Below, one piece after another: positions 10,560 to 22,675 of a stretch of 64,000 nt of DNA. A program made the position numbers and the translations under genes. Position 1 is the stretch's first letter. Each line of letters opens with the position of its first letter. A model generated the notes under the pieces. It saw only the letters and a list, made by a program, of their open reading frames with translations, was not told where the DNA came from and did no database searches. Origin of the DNA: Rhyacophila brunnea (taxonomy: Eukaryota; Arthropoda; Insecta; Trichoptera; Rhyacophilidae); contig JAGYXB010000001.1 in the NCBI GenBank assembly GCA_022495005.1, positions 62,001 to 126,000 on the forward strand, in the 5' to 3' direction.

Positions 10560-11635
10560 TTCAATAAAAAAAAATTATCAGCTTAATACATATTTTTTTA
10601 AATTTCTGATCTCTTTTTCAATATATATATTTTTTTGTAAACTTTCATTAGTTATTGTTTTATTTATTATTTTCCTTTTTTAGAAAAACCCTACACTGAA
10701 AACATATCCGTAAAGATTGTAGGTACACAAATATTACAACGAAATGTGTTTTTACTATTATATATTTCGGAAAATACGCGGGGCGTTTATTATTTAACCT
10801 AACTTATAATAAAAAAATAATGATCCCATTAAAACATCAAGTTGAGGTAATGCATTAAATTGTAGGTTTAACTAAGTGTGTTTTCAACATAGCAAGCGTA
10901 TCTCTGTGTGAGACTACTAAGAAATTGTTAGATTTTTTTGTAATAGTATTCAGTGATATAATGGCTTGCAAAGGAAGTAAAAAAGCCGAGAGAGATTAAT
11001 GAATACATGGCAATATGCTCATTTAAACTATGTAGACAAACTTTGTCATACTGGGTGACTCACGAAAACAACATCCGAAGATATAGTAAGAATAAACGTT
11101 TATTTTAATCAGATAGCTATATAGCCAAAAGTTTCTTGAATGGTATAAAGCAATAAGCATATTTTGTGAAATATTCAACTTGTACAGGGTTGGTGCGATA
11201 TGTGTCTCATAAATACTGAAACCATTTCATAAAAACACCATATGCCACTACTGCTAGGAGAACTTCGAGTCGCTGGGTGAATCGAGTATTTTTTTAATAT
11301 TGTCCCATGACTAAAATGAGCTGATATGAGTGTAAATAAAGCATAGCAGTGAAAGTATAAGAATTGAGGTTTTTTCATCTCTATAAATTTAAAATGCCAA
11401 ATCTTAAAACACGAACATGGTAAACATGTGTTTTCTAAGATAAAATAAGACTTTTACTCCTGCAGTATGTTAAACAAGACAATCAGAACAGGATAGCGAG
11501 ACGCTAATAGAATATCTGCTTTAAGAAGAATCAAGGATTAATTTTTCTAAAAGCTCATATCATGCGTGCTGCTTTTTTACAACGTGATGCTGTCTGTTAT
11601 ACATGTTTACAAAAGCCCTCTAATAAAATTAATTT
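10560..11635. other. No gene seen
   Basis: AT-rich. Short frames such as 11378-11175 (-) show no motif. No repeat ends could be identified with confidence. Confidence 0.45.
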
Positions 11636-11639
11636 TCTT

Positions 11640-11872
11640 CTTTGGCCATGTTTGATCCTAATAGGACCGTAATGGGCTTCCACGGAGTGGAGGTTTGTAT
11701 TACAGATTTTTTTTACGAGAAGATGTTAGCCACTTGCTCAATCTATCAGTTCCATACTCTGACTTGAAACACAGATTGAAAAACAATACATGTATTTGCC
11801 AGACCCAGGATTCGAGACTAGTACCTACAACATTATAAACCGACGCGTAAGCCACTCAGCCATCGTAGACAT
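11640..11872 (-). repeat. SINE-A copy, nearly full length (minus strand)
   Basis: On the minus strand it runs from a tRNA-like head (gatggctgagtggcttacgc, then a degraded B box near ctcgaatcctggg) through the gactt..gaaacacagatt body to the ggatcaaacatgg tail. This is one of the best-preserved copies of the family. Confidence 0.7.
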
Positions 11873-12095
11873 TTAATGATATATATAAGCTAAACCACCT
11901 ACTCTACGGTTTTACTCTCCCTTAGATTTATTCTATAATCCGAGTCTTTTTAAAAAATCTTCAAGGATAGCGCTTTTTAATCAAATAGAAAGTCAAAGAG
12001 GTTGTGAGCGTATAGTTTTCTGAATATTATAAGCAGATTTTACATGGTCAACATCATTGCAAGAGTAGTGGTCGAAGTGTTTTTAATAATTATTT

Positions 12096-13160
12096 TTAGT
12101 GAGCTATCTCCTTCATCTTCTTCCACCCTGTCACGTCCCAACATTGGGGCATAGGGTAAGCACAAGTTGGCGCCACTTCTCTCGGTCCATCGCCAACTCC
12201 TGCGCCTCCCGCCATGTCAGACCTGTAGCACGTAGGTCGCTTTTGTAGCACCGCTGCAGGGTAAGGGAGGGCTGGCCATGGCGACGGAACCCTTGAGGCT
12301 TTGCCACAAGGGTACGAAGTGCCGCACTCTTTGGCGGCATCCAGAATACGTGTTCCAGCCACGTAAATCGTCTCTTCGTGATAACTTCAATCACCAAAGG
12401 CTGTTGTGTCTGCTCACGAACTCGGGTGTTTGTAACGCGGTCGTACCAATGTACCCCTAAGATTCGGCGGAGACATCGATTCTCAAAGCTTAAAAGCCGA
12501 GACTCTTGAAGCTTAGTAAGATGCCATGTCTCACAGCCATACAGGAGCACAGGTAGGACGCACGCGTTAAACAAACGACATTTTGTCCTCACAGAATACA
12601 GCCTTGACCTCCATGCGACTCCAAGTTGGTTGAACGCAGAGTCCGCCACACCCATGCGGAGTCCAAATTCAGTAGAAATACCACCATCACCGGCAACCGT
12701 GGCACCCAAGTATTTGAATCTGGACACCAGCTCGACGGGCAGACCGGAAACCTGCAGAGGAGTGTCGGCGTCGATACATGCAGCACTGCACATGGATTTG
12801 GTCTTAGCCGCATTTAAATGAAGACCCACACGTTTCGAGTTCGCGGCGAGCCTGTTCACGGTTACCTTCTACCTTTCGATCGTTGAGTCAAACACGACTG
12901 CGTCGTCTGCATACTCCGAGTCGCACCGTCTTTCTTCGCATAGATCGATTGTGTCATCATGATGTAAGCGTATCCCACTGTCGAGGCAAACCATCTTACG
13001 CATTATGAAATCCATCATGATGATAAAAAGAAAGGGCGCAAGTACACATCCTTGCTTGACTCCTGACGTAATTTCAAAGAGGTCAGAGGATGTTCCGGCT
13101 GCTCTCACGCGACACTCTGTATTGATGTAGAGAGCACTTATCACGGCTGTCAGTGGTCTA
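12096..13160 (-). pseudogene. 5'-truncated LINE: reverse transcriptase and C-terminal region
   Basis: A non-LTR retrotransposon reverse transcriptase copies element RNA into DNA at a nicked target. The minus-strand translation shows the RT motif GVKQGCVLAPFLF (about 13070) and the catalytic YADDAVVFD box (about 12890). These are followed by FKYLGATVAGDGG, PVLLYGCETWHLT and FENRCLRRILGVHW, and finally TWREAQELAMDREKWRQLV. The upstream RT lobe and the endonuclease are absent; similarity starts near 13150. The frame is open over almost 1 kb except for one in-frame TAG at 12871-12869, just after STIER, so this copy is relatively young. A piece of the same family's 3' end lies at 20113-20265. The clade (RTE/CR1-like) is a guess from motif style. 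Confidence 0.85.
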
Positions 13161-13269
13161 TAGGTATTAAAAATTAAAAAATAAATCATTTTCACTATCA
13201 TCGTTTTCATGCTAAGGTAGATAATTTTATAAACGCTCATCATATATCAACAGCACATATTTTTATATC

Positions 13270-13590
13270 TATATTATGCAAATTAACCACGAGACATATA
13301 AATAATATATGTAATGAACTATGCATTTACTCTTAAAAGTATAATAAAATTTACATATTCAAGCACAACATCTCAAAACCGTCAAATGTACTTTCAGTCA
13401 CCACTTAATTTTGGGTAATTTTGAATTAAACCCGTTTTATGTATTCTTAATTCTACTGTCAATCTGGAAAATGCTGCATATTTACTTTGTGGTTAATTCA
13501 CTTTTTTAAAGAATAATTAAAACGATTAGAAGGTTTAAATTTAAGATCATGAATAATTATCCGTTTAAAAACAAAATACGTCATATAATA
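13270..13590. repeat. Second copy of the dispersed repeat at 8951-9310
   Basis: See the partner for the shared blocks. This copy sits just upstream of the 5' truncation point of the LINE. Confidence 0.4.
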
Positions 13591-14774
13591 TCATGCAGAA
13601 ATATACAAATATACGCAATTAAGAGTATTTACTTCAAATACAGTGAAACGTGTTTTTTAGTTATTTATAATTAAATACATAATAAATTTTACTTCAGGGT
13701 TCCTCCATTCAACTTATCTATACCAAGTCAATCTATAGTACATTACTAAAGCAATAAATTAAAGAAAAATGCCAACTTTGGCCATAAAAAAGGTGTCGTT
13801 GGCCATCATGATAACGGCATATCTCATTCGGTACAAAAAATCCTTCAAACACAAGGGCAGTTTAAATCACTTCTTTTAGACACGTTTATAGTATCATGGA
13901 AGACGGTCATGGATGTCGACGGCTGTACATACATGACGGGTGGCAGTGGGAACCTATGTAGCCTAATATAATATGGTTTCTCTGAGGTTATAAAGCTACC
14001 GCTATTTGATACCGTAAAGCACCATCATTAGAATGCAAGTATAAGTTTTAGCGGTCATGGGTCTCAAACATTCCACATCGAGTTGAATGTTGCTGCAACG
14101 ACTTCCATTTAGATAGTGAGCTTTCTTTGTAAATTGCTGTCTCCCGTTTATAAATGACATTTCAATTTTATTTATCAGTAAAGATTAAAATTTTCCTTTT
14201 CAAGTAACTTACAAGTAAAAAAAACTGGCAAACAGTCACCTGTTTTATGATTTTGCCAAAAAAACTTATACGACAAAAATGTTTTAGCACGTAATAATAA
14301 TAAATTATCATGTACATACCAAATCAGTTTATCGATGTTATGAATGAAAAATTATAAATAAGGAAAAAATTACGATTTTGCATAAATTTGTCTAAAGGTA
14401 ATTTTATCATAAAATACAATACAAAATATTATTTAAAAAAAAAACAAAAATTATAATAAAAAAATATTGCATATACAAAATATATTTAACCATAAATTTG
14501 ATGTATTTATGATGGATTTATTAATATAATCTTAATATATAAGAAAGATATACAATCTAAGAGGGATAAAAATTTAAGACATATCAGCATATTGATCGGT
14601 GATATTAAATAGCTGACCGCAATTACGATTTCTTTAATATTCAATTCGTGTAGTGTCTAATTATTGCAAACTCAGTAAATAGCTGACTGTAATTATAATT
14701 ATTTTCGTAACATCCGTTATTCAAAATTTTGATTGTTTGAATATTTTGAAAAAATAAATGAGTCACCTGGATTT
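13591..14774. other. Mostly AT-rich; trace of LINE 3' UTR near 13860-13930
   Basis: The segment agacacgtttatagtatcat followed by ggaag recurs at 16965-16985, downstream of a LINE C-terminus, so it is probably a 3' UTR relic. The rest (14000-14774) is AT-rich with no supported feature. Confidence 0.4.
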
Positions 14775-14966
14775 ATTTTTAATTTTCTTTCTTTATTCAA
14801 CACCACAACAGGCCGTGAAGCCCATTAATAGTGGTAAAACTCAAAAGCTAGAGGAATTTACATAATTAGATTATGTAAGTATATTTTGACCTCACCAGGA
14901 ATCGAACCCAGAACTCAGGGATGGAAGGCCTGCGCCTTACGCACTGCACCACGAGAGCCGGTAGTC
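14775..14966 (-). repeat. SINE-B copy (tRNA-derived, with A-rich tail)
   Basis: On the minus strand it begins ggctctcgtggtgcagtgcg (A-box region), has a clean B box ggttcgattcc at about 14903-14893, continues through a roughly 100-nt unrelated body, and ends in an ataaagaaagaaa tail at about 14795-14780. Head, body and A-rich tail are the standard layout of a tRNA-derived SINE. Related heads occur at 34450-34560 (+) and 49905-50015 (-). Confidence 0.75.
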
Positions 14967-16040
14967 ATAACTCATATTCTCAAAAAATCAAGTTTTGAAT
15001 AAATCTAAAAAAAAAACTAAAGCACTATTATTCGTAATCACAAAATTCTAATAAAATATCATAATATTAGTGAGTGACATTGTCAATTTGATTTTTTTTA
15101 AATGAATCTCATAAAGTTTCCATCTTGAAATGTAAAATTCGCCATGAGACTGAAAAAAAATACAGATTCTTGGTTGGTTAGAAAAACGTTAAAGCCAGAA
15201 TATAATTTAGTAAAGAATAATTTTGTGAAATGATTTTTTGTATATCCAAATGTTTTTTTATCGATTGGTGCATATTTTTAAATCACTTTGAATTATTAAC
15301 TAAAAATAAAAACGTTAAAAAATGTGAATTATGACACTAGGCTTCTTAAATCAAGAATGATATACCTTTATTTATTTTTACTATAACCAGATATACATAA
15401 TATGTTTTCTATACATTATAAAAAAATGGAATCGAATACTTACTTATTACAGTTTAAGGTAAAAAAAATAATATTTTTTAAGGCGCGGTCTTCATTTAAG
15501 TTTTTTGTATAAAAACAAATTTATATAATCTCAAATATTATAAATTATAAATCACGTGTAATCTTTAAAAAAAAAATAAAAAAGGCGTAGGTAGTCCTTT
15601 TTTATTAAAGACTGTCTCGTCTTATGATTGAATAATTATATATAAAGGATATTTTTTACCATACCATTTATTAGATGTCGTTTTTCATAATAATGTATAC
15701 ATTCTGGAGGTAGTTAATGGGTGTGGCAAAAAAAGAAACACGACAGATGACCATTCCGTGGATCTATGAGTATACTTGACGATTACTGAAAAAACTCGAA
15801 ATAAAAAATATAATTTGTGCTTGTATTTTGACCACAGACAATAATAATTAATTGAATTTCTTGTGGGTACCAACTGATGAGTTTTAAATCGACAATGTGC
15901 ATACAGAGTTCGCAATGAAAGACATGGCCGGAGATTTGCACTGAAATACAATACATATTACATTACAAGTCAAAATTACTAAAATATTGTATATTATATA
16001 TTCTTTATATTATATCTTCACTAATCAATTCGATTAAATA
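14967..16040. other. No gene seen
   Basis: Very AT-rich with homopolymer runs. An 88-codon minus frame (15951-15685) shows no motif. Confidence 0.45.
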
Positions 16041-16330
16041 TAAATAAAAAGGAACATGCATAATTTTGAAAACCACTTCTGAGAAAATATATTATACCAA
16101 TAGAAAAAAGCTTTTTGAAAAAAGTAGGACACCCGGCATGATCTAACGTCATGAAGTAACTAGATTTAGAAGAGCGCTGATGAGCAGGTATTAAAGGCCA
16201 ATAGTTAAAGTTTGTCGTAACTAGTATGTCACCTTGTAGCATATTGGACAATGCGAACGGGGCGCAAACCCAAGAGATGCAGGTTATTCAATTATTAGTT
16301 GAATAAAAGAAATAGTTAATTATTAATAAA
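16041..16330. repeat. Rearranged SINE-C copy with an inverted inner half
   Basis: The outer parts (acttctgagaaaatatatta, gaaaaaagtaggacacccgg) match the minus-strand SINE-C orientation. The inner part, about 16160-16285 (gagcaggtattaaa, aatagttaaagtttgtcgt, aacccaagagatgcagg), is inverted relative to the copy at 36838-37213. It then joins a taattaactattttt-type MITE arm. It is a scrambled, non-functional copy. Confidence 0.55.
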
Positions 16331-16589
16331 AAGGAATTCAAGTTTAAAATATTTTTATTTCCTAAACAAATCGATGTCGTTTTTCCTTGACGTCACCCTG
16401 GTGACTGAAGATCGTAATCATTCTGGAATTCTATATCAGCTTTCTCCGACTTTTCTATCCTCTACAAGCAAAGTATCCTAAATCAAATAAATAGCCAGAT
16501 ATTTTTTGGTTGGTTCCACAATATGATGTGGATTTTGACTGTTTCATGAAGAGATCTCTAGACGGCTATCGTTTTTACGAGAACTATAT

Positions 16590-16985
16590 ATTTTTCACCA
16601 CGACCATCAAGACGCCGAACACGTCCTCTCTAGGACTGCCTGCTGATGGGATCCGACCATGTGGAGTTATTTGCCATACATGGACCTAATTGGCCACGCC
16701 GACTTGACTTATTATCAACCAAGGCCAACTTTGAAACATTTGAAAAAAGTGTTGCGTCGTATGAAATATGGAATAATTCCGGTCCCTCCTTAGATTCATC
16801 ACCTTAAACTCTTGACCTCTTTGTTCTTCTTCTGATAATCTTTTTTAAAATTTTATAAACTCTTTCTTTAAGCACCAAGGTGCATGGTTGCTACATCAGT
16901 CCCGTGCAGTTTCGTTTCCGTTTCGGAACAAGGAAATGTATCACTAAAATCTTTTCATTCAGACACGTTTATAGTATCATGGAAG
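16590..16985 (+). pseudogene. LINE C-terminus with 3' UTR (family of 43640-44062)
   Basis: The translation gives HDHQDAEHVLS, a D-x-x-MG segment, then an STKANFETF segment after a frameshift. This parallels HNHQDAEDVLWDCPLMGPDR and STKANFESF at 43819-44062. The H..H..C cluster resembles the C-terminal zinc-binding end of R1/Jockey-type ORF2 proteins. The following 3' UTR (agcaccaaggtgcatggttg) is also shared with 43700-43730. Confidence 0.65.
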
Positions 16986-17690
16986 GTGGCCGTGCATAAA
17001 ACCCGAGATCCACAACTTATATTATAAAAACTTAAAAGTGAAAAACTCAAAAATGTAAAAGAAAACATTTCTACATTAAGATGGTGTAAATATTTTTTTT
17101 CTTTATTTGGAAGCAATTGAGTTCTTCTCCGAATGGAAGGCTATTCTGCTTTATAATGGTTTACAAAAGTATACATACACTTTTCAACTACAAATATAAA
17201 TAGTTACATTATTAATAATACAGAATTACATTTTTGTTACACTATACACTAGACATTAACGTTACATTTTTGGAGAAATTCATGTACAATTTTCATAACT
17301 GAAATATTTGGTCTTGCCAGGAACGAATTAATCGTAAATGGAGGGTATAACCTGCATATGGTGTAAATATATTAAAGTAAATTTAAAAAAAACATCACCA
17401 AAGCTGGCAATTAAAATTGCTGCGAGCAATTTTCCATTGAGACTTGATTTGTACCAAGAAGTTTCATACGGTATATTATTTGACATTATTTCAACAGTAG
17501 GTACTTTAACTTTCATTTCATTATAATCAAACGCCAAAATAGTTGTGCTATCATAAGAATACTAATTTTGAAATACAATAATTATTATAAGCTGTAAAAA
17601 AAGTTTTATTCAATAAACCATTATTATGGACATGAACCATCAGATATTATATCATCAATAGAAAGTACGTGACCACAGAAAAGATTAATA
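16986..17690. other. No gene seen
   Basis: AT-rich. Overlapping opposite-strand frames at 17328-17537 have no motif. Confidence 0.4.
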
Positions 17691-17699
17691 AATAGAATT

Positions 17700-18625
17700 A
17701 CGATCGGCTGTATCCCAAAACACTACATTTTGACGCATAGTTTTGAACGTGACGTGAGTGTCCTACAAACATAAACCGCACTATTGTAGACGTGTAATTA
17801 ATAGTAGGACTTGCAATACTGAAAGAAAATGTCAATACTGGTTTTTAGGTATTTCTTATTGAATACCGGAATTTCACAAAAAAATAGAATTAGGTGCTTA
17901 TCAATAAATATATATATTAAAATCTTTTTAAAATATTATTTTATAGCAGAAACCTACATACCTACATTTTTATGTTGAGATCTAAAAATATGTAGGTATC
18001 GATCATAATTGTAGAACTATTGATTTAATACTGAATAATTTGAATATATTGATAATTTTAACTAAAGCCCTCAAAAGTTCATCATGTGCAAATAAGTCCG
18101 GCTGCAGGAAAAGCTTGTACAGTCATCAAGAATTATAGAATAATTGAACATTTTTGTCACGTATATTTTCTATTTCGAAATAATATTATGATAATTCATC
18201 GCGACAATTACTTATATACATATATTTGATGAAATTTGTTTCAATATTTTTTCTCCTCCGTTGGATTCACTCAATATATTTGCATTTTAGCAGCACATAA
18301 CTTATAATTCATTTTGAAAAACGTAAACGAGTATGCTTTCTTAATACCAAAAATTCCGCTATTTTGGATTTTTAAAACCGGTATTTTGGTATTGATAAAT
18401 ACTGGAATACCGGTTTTGAAATACTGGTATTGCAATCCCTAATTAATATTAAGTGTTATACACCAATACTGCATGAGCGTCAGTACATAAAACGAGAGCA
18501 GAATGCGAAGGCGTATTCTTGACACGTGTTTAAGATTATCCCATATTCTTACACACTCGAGATCGGTTGTCTGTTTTTCCACACCCTTAAGGTATTTCTG
18601 AATTCCCTGTACTTGACACAATAGT
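17700..18625. repeat. Repeat D copy, split by a hAT insertion
   Basis: The halves at about 17730-17794 (gtgagtgtcctacaaa) and about 18448-18600 (gagcgt..cgtattcttgacacgtgt) are continuous in the copies at 34634-34930 and 60573-60865. The repeat D target here was therefore present before the hAT-like element at 17803-18439 landed in it. This copy is the most diverged of the three. Confidence 0.7.
17803..18439. mobile_element. Non-autonomous hAT-like element with 8-bp target duplication
   Basis: The element is flanked by taattaat on both sides (17795-17802 and 18440-18447), the 8-bp target duplication typical of hAT insertion. Its ends (ttgcaatact... and ...agtattgcaatccc inverted) and the repeated accggtatt motifs form imperfect terminal and subterminal inverted repeats. 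No transposase is encoded. It interrupts repeat D cleanly. Confidence 0.85.
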
Positions 18626-18940
18626 ATCTTTAATAATACTTGACATTTTCTAATATATAAACTTTATAATATATACACCTCTTTATATGAGACGAACTGT
18701 AATATTGTTTATTCATATTTTTAACTTTTTTTTAATTAATGAAAATTCGGTTCTCTACTGCACTGCATTACACGTTTCATTTTAATGGAACCAAATTTAT
18801 GTTGATACAACGACATCATTTTACGTCATAGTATTTATTATAGTTTTTCTTTTTTAAATCGTCAGAATATGTCATGGGTTTTCTTACGAAGGTGATTAAA
18901 ATGAGTCAGAGGTTGATAAACCACAAAACACCATATATAC
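18626..18940. other. Upstream region of Gly-rich gene 1
   Basis: AT-rich with no other gene. It would contain any distal control elements of the gene starting at about 18970, but no specific motif stands out. Confidence 0.4.
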
Positions 18941-18941
18941 T

Positions 18942-18952
18942 TTGTATATAAA
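18942..18952 (+). promoter_or_regulatory. TATA box of Gly-rich gene 1
   Basis: The bases tgtatataaaa lie about 100 bp before the ATG. A plausible start site (tttcacatcaac) lies 20-30 bp downstream, near 18965-18975. This gives a short leader, as is usual for insect cuticle-type genes. Confidence 0.65.
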
Positions 18953-19042
18953 ATGAGTTTCAATTTCACATCAACATCATATCAATATAGCACATCAAAG
19001 TATAAAGTACTAAACCAAAGTTTTATAATAATTTTCTACAAA

Positions 19043-20687
19043 ATGAAGTCAAAAGTATTAGTGAGTTTAGTATAATTAAAAATTACTAGTGTTAAAAATA
19101 ATTAATTGTACGTATTAGAAAAATATATATATATATCTGTAATATAATATGGGACTCAAACCAGTCACTTTTCAATCCCGGCAAATGAATGAATTCAAAA
19201 TGATTATTTTAATATTAAATTAATGTCCTGATAATTTATATTATTATAATAATATTACTTTAAAATCCAAAAGCTGAAACTAGAAAAGACTACATTCTTA
19301 ATATCTTCTCTCTACATATTAGTAATTCTTGATTAATAATATTTAAGGTAATGAATATTGAACTAATGCTAATGCACTGGTGAGTAATTTAATTAAATTG
19401 ACTTGAAAGATATAAGTGTTTTTAATTGTTTTTAACATTGCTTAAAATATATATTATTCTGTAACGATCTTAATAATTATAAGATGCAAATATTTAACTT
19501 CGTTAAGTATATTTATTAACGTTTTTCGTGTTTAACCCATAGCTTACGGGCCGCACAAAATTGTGTTTTTGCTAATTACTTTTCAAATGCAAATTAACAC
19601 GTTAATTACAAAATTAATTAAAAGGGCCCGTAAGCATTGTGTTAAGAAGGTTAAGTCTGGCGAAACTAGGAACATTTAATAATATGTTTTTCTAGGAAAA
19701 TAATTATTTTTTTTCTATTAAAATATTTTTTTAATATTAAAATATTTATAATTTTGTATATTATGTTTGAATCTTATTTCAAACATAACTAAGTATGTGG
19801 TATGGTGGTTTTTTTTTTTTAATTAAATGTCACCTGCCCACAGTAGCCGAGCGGCTTACGCATCTGCTTGCAATGTAAGCTCGAATTCTGGGTCTGGCAA
19901 ATACACATTTGTTTTTCAATTTGTGTTTGGAGCCAGAGTATGGACCTATTGGCTTTCATCCATTTCTCGTAAACACAAAATCTGTTAATACAACCTCCAC
20001 TCTGTACAAATTCATATGATCCGCTTAGAATCGAACATGGTGAAGTAGTAGTACATAGCTTAATCAATAAATCAATTATTTATTACTTATCAAATTACTA
20101 TCTCTTACTTACTTACTTCACCCTGTCACGTGCCCCAGTTATTGTATTGGGTCATAGGGCAAGCACAAGTTCGCGCCACTTCCTCGGTCTATAGCTTATT
20201 CTCCTGCCACTCTCCGTGCAAGACCTACAGCGCATAGATCGCTTTTGTAGCACCACAGTAGAGAGTGCGGGATACTAATATAGTATTCTTTTTTTCTGAG
20301 AATTCATATAGAACCAAATCCTATAATCTCGGGATTCTATTATTATGATGAATAAATAAAGTTGGATCTTGTAACAACAAAATTACAAAACAACATTAAA
20401 GTGTTACCCTTTCTTCTGTTATATTTCAGTTTTTCTTCGTGGCAATGCTGGTAGGCCTGGCGGTCGGAGTACCAGTCCCTGATCCTGACCCACATCACCA
20501 TCACCACGGAGGATATGGTGGCTATGGGGGAGGATATGGTGGATACGGAGGCGGATACGGCGGTTATGGAGGATATGGGGGTGGATACGGCGGATATGGA
20601 GGCGGTTATGGAGGTTTTGGAGGATTTGGAGGTGGTTACGGTGGATATGGAGGCGGATATGGTGACTACGGAGGATGGGGAAAGTAA
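19043..20687 (+). CDS. Gly-rich gene 1: secreted Gly/Tyr/His-rich protein (two exons)
   Basis: Predicted secreted structural-type protein of 91 residues. Coding exon 1 is 19043-19060 (MKSKVL), followed at once by the donor gtgagt. The intron is 19061-20429, ending tatatttcag. Coding exon 2 is 20430-20687. The splice joins in phase 0 and completes a signal peptide (MKSKVL plus FFFVAMLVGLAVG) before VPVPDPDP. A five-His run comes next, then an uninterrupted GGYGGYGGG-type repeat ending GDYGGWGK. The short ORF visible from 20439 alone lacks its true start. The same layout in gene 2 (PVPDLDP plus six His) supports the splice model. Such proteins are known from insect cuticle, silk glands and saliva; which applies here is not visible. 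A TATA box lies about 95 bp upstream and AATAAA about 115 bp downstream. The intron carries a piggyBac MITE, a SINE-A and a LINE fragment. Confidence 0.85.
19532..19645. mobile_element. piggyBac-type MITE with TTAA target duplication
   Basis: A 106-bp element (19536-19641) is bounded by TTAA on both sides (19532-19535 and 19642-19645). The ends cccatagcttacgggcc and gggcccgtaagcattgtg form about 17-bp inverted repeats. TTAA is the obligate piggyBac target. It sits inside intron 1 of Gly-rich gene 1. Confidence 0.85.
19841..20042 (+). repeat. SINE-A copy inside intron 1 (plus strand)
   Basis: The tRNA-like head cagtagccgagcggcttacg (A box) and ctcgaattctgggtctggc (degenerate B box) start a copy that runs through tgtgtttggagccagagtat and aaaatctgttaatacaacct to the agaatcgaacatgg tail. 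This is the clearest tRNA-like head in the family and resembles a Ser/Leu-type tRNA start. Confidence 0.75.
20113..20265 (-). pseudogene. LINE 3' fragment (family of 12096-13160)
   Basis: The sequence caccctgtcacgtgccccag and the stretch to cgcttttgtagcaccac match 12125-12255 closely, apart from small indels. It is a minus-strand tail of the same LINE family inside the intron of Gly-rich gene 1. Confidence 0.7.
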
Positions 20688-20798
20688 AAGTTGATATTAG
20701 CTTATTACCCATCTGAGATACTTGAATTATGTGTAAATTAATTAGGTTTATTTTAAATTATTTTGGTATATTTGTGTTTCATAGTACCTACCTGTGTA

Positions 20799-20804
20799 AA
20801 TAAA
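20799..20804 (+). terminator. Polyadenylation signal of Gly-rich gene 1
   Basis: A canonical aataaa occurs about 112 bases after the TAA stop at 20685-20687, in a suitable context for 3' end formation. Confidence 0.7.
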
Positions 20805-20864
20805 AAGACTAAAAATGTGAACATATGTTTTAATTTAAAACTTTTATTGAACATACATAATTTG

Positions 20865-20980
20865 AAAACATATATATAACACCCAGCAGGATTCAAACCT
20901 GCGTCTCTCAATAAAATAATGTTAATTTCTTAAATATTGTGAATTATTTGTTGAGTAAAAAGTAGTTAATAATTAATGTT
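20865..20980 (-). repeat. SINE-C/MITE-arm fragment
   Basis: On the minus strand a B-box-like ggtttgaatcctgctgggtg (complement of 20880-20900) is followed by the gaattatttgttgagtaaa MITE arm. This short fragment carries the same two repeat families as 3385-3778. Confidence 0.5.
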
Positions 20981-22675
20981 TTTGGTTTTAAAGTCGGTTT
21001 TTATGTTCTGCCATTTTGATATTATAATCGTAAAAATATCATCCATATTTAGAATTGCAAATAGAATATGTTTTTCTTTCAAATATATTAATAAATAATT
21101 TAAAATACAGAAAATAGCTAAATAAAACGGAATAAAAGTCTTTAAAATTGATAAAAAAATATGTTTAAAGTTGGTCGACAAATATAAATAAGGAATATAA
21201 TTAACTTTGGAATCCACCATCAATTTAATACTATTAATTTTACTAACAAATGCAGCTAGATTTAATAGTTTATAAATTATATTCCATACGTATTAGGTAT
21301 ATAAATTTATTATCATTATCATTATTATGAAAATATAAAAAGGGGTTAACCGATCATCAAATGAACAGTCTAAGTGTACGCCTTTTTCACTTATTTCCAT
21401 TTAAATACTATAAAAAACTTACTAGTAATGTAATGTAATTGAAAAATACTAGAGTGATACCTAGTTGTATTGAAATAATCACACAAACACCCAGGGTTTG
21501 ATAAAATCAGTGTGCTGTGCATATATGAATTTTTAGCATATCGAAAAAAGATAAACAACGAAAAAAATATGTATAATATGCGATCTAATATATTATTATG
21601 AAATAAAAATTGATAGCACATTTTATTATATCTCGAGACAGAAAAAATCTCTGGATAAATATGGTCATCTAGTGGTACACAATACGTAAAATCCGTCAGA
21701 AACGTAGACATAAGGGTCGCTGGATTGACGAGATATTTTTTTAATGGTATACTATGTGGTATTTTACGGTTACATATAAGTTGTACGTATGCAGTTCATC
21801 GTGGGACACTTATTCGTGCGCCAAATGACGAGTTCTTCGTTGAACATTACCCAACCTAACCTAGTAAAGACATCTCCAGAATATGTTACATAATAAAAAG
21901 AGATCGATGAAGAAGAAAAAAAAACATGTATATAAACACAAAAAAATAATTAAAAAAACAAAATGATAATTTGACACACTCGGGTAAAAATACAGGTGTT
22001 TACAGAACATGTGTTATTACAGAACTCATGATTTGATGAAATGTTACACGAACTCATGTTTCACGTACTGCGGCGCACGAAGGCCCACTAGGTTTCTTAG
22101 TTTAATAGTATGTTTTCAGTTATTTTCCAAAGTTTAAGTTAAATATTTAATGGAAAAATACGTCCTCTCCAAGAGCACGCCAATTAGGTATTTTGTACAT
22201 TCTGTTATCTTTATGTAGGTTGATTAGATTTTGGAAATGTGAAAATGGGTAATTTTTAGTAACTGCAATTTTTAAAAATAAATTAAAATTTTATTTTATA
22301 AAATAAAATAAGTAGTATCATTTTTGAGGAAGAGGTTTTCATCCTAACGCATAGGATAAGTATTTATTTTTGATTTTTTTATTACAATCTACACACCAAA
22401 ATAATTAGTGTTTTTAAAATATGAAAATACGAAATGAAAAATTAATATTATGTTGCCTACTTTAATAGAAATTCGTTTTATAAAAAATATATCAATATAT
22501 TCTGAAGTTATTGCAACAGGTAAGGTTGACTATTTTACAGTTAGAATATAATACTTTGTAAATGAATAGCATATAACTCCTCATACATATGAATACATAT
22601 TATTTTGAAATAATATTCTCATTTGTATATGCTATAAATATGGACTTTTACCAATAGTTTCTTAAATGGCCCCAA
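20981..22675. other. No gene seen
   Basis: Very AT-rich. Minus frames at 21223-20966 and 21711-21391 lack motifs and consist mostly of Lys, Asn, Ile and Phe codons, as expected from composition. Confidence 0.45.

Noticed and set aside
20419..20712. Minus-strand 97-codon His/Arg/Leu frame opposite Gly-rich gene 1
   Set aside because: It is the mirror of the Gly/Tyr repeat. It has no splice or signal support on that strand.
21391..21711. 106-codon minus frame
   Set aside because: Phe/Ile/Tyr-rich AT-driven composition, no motif, no splice or promoter context.
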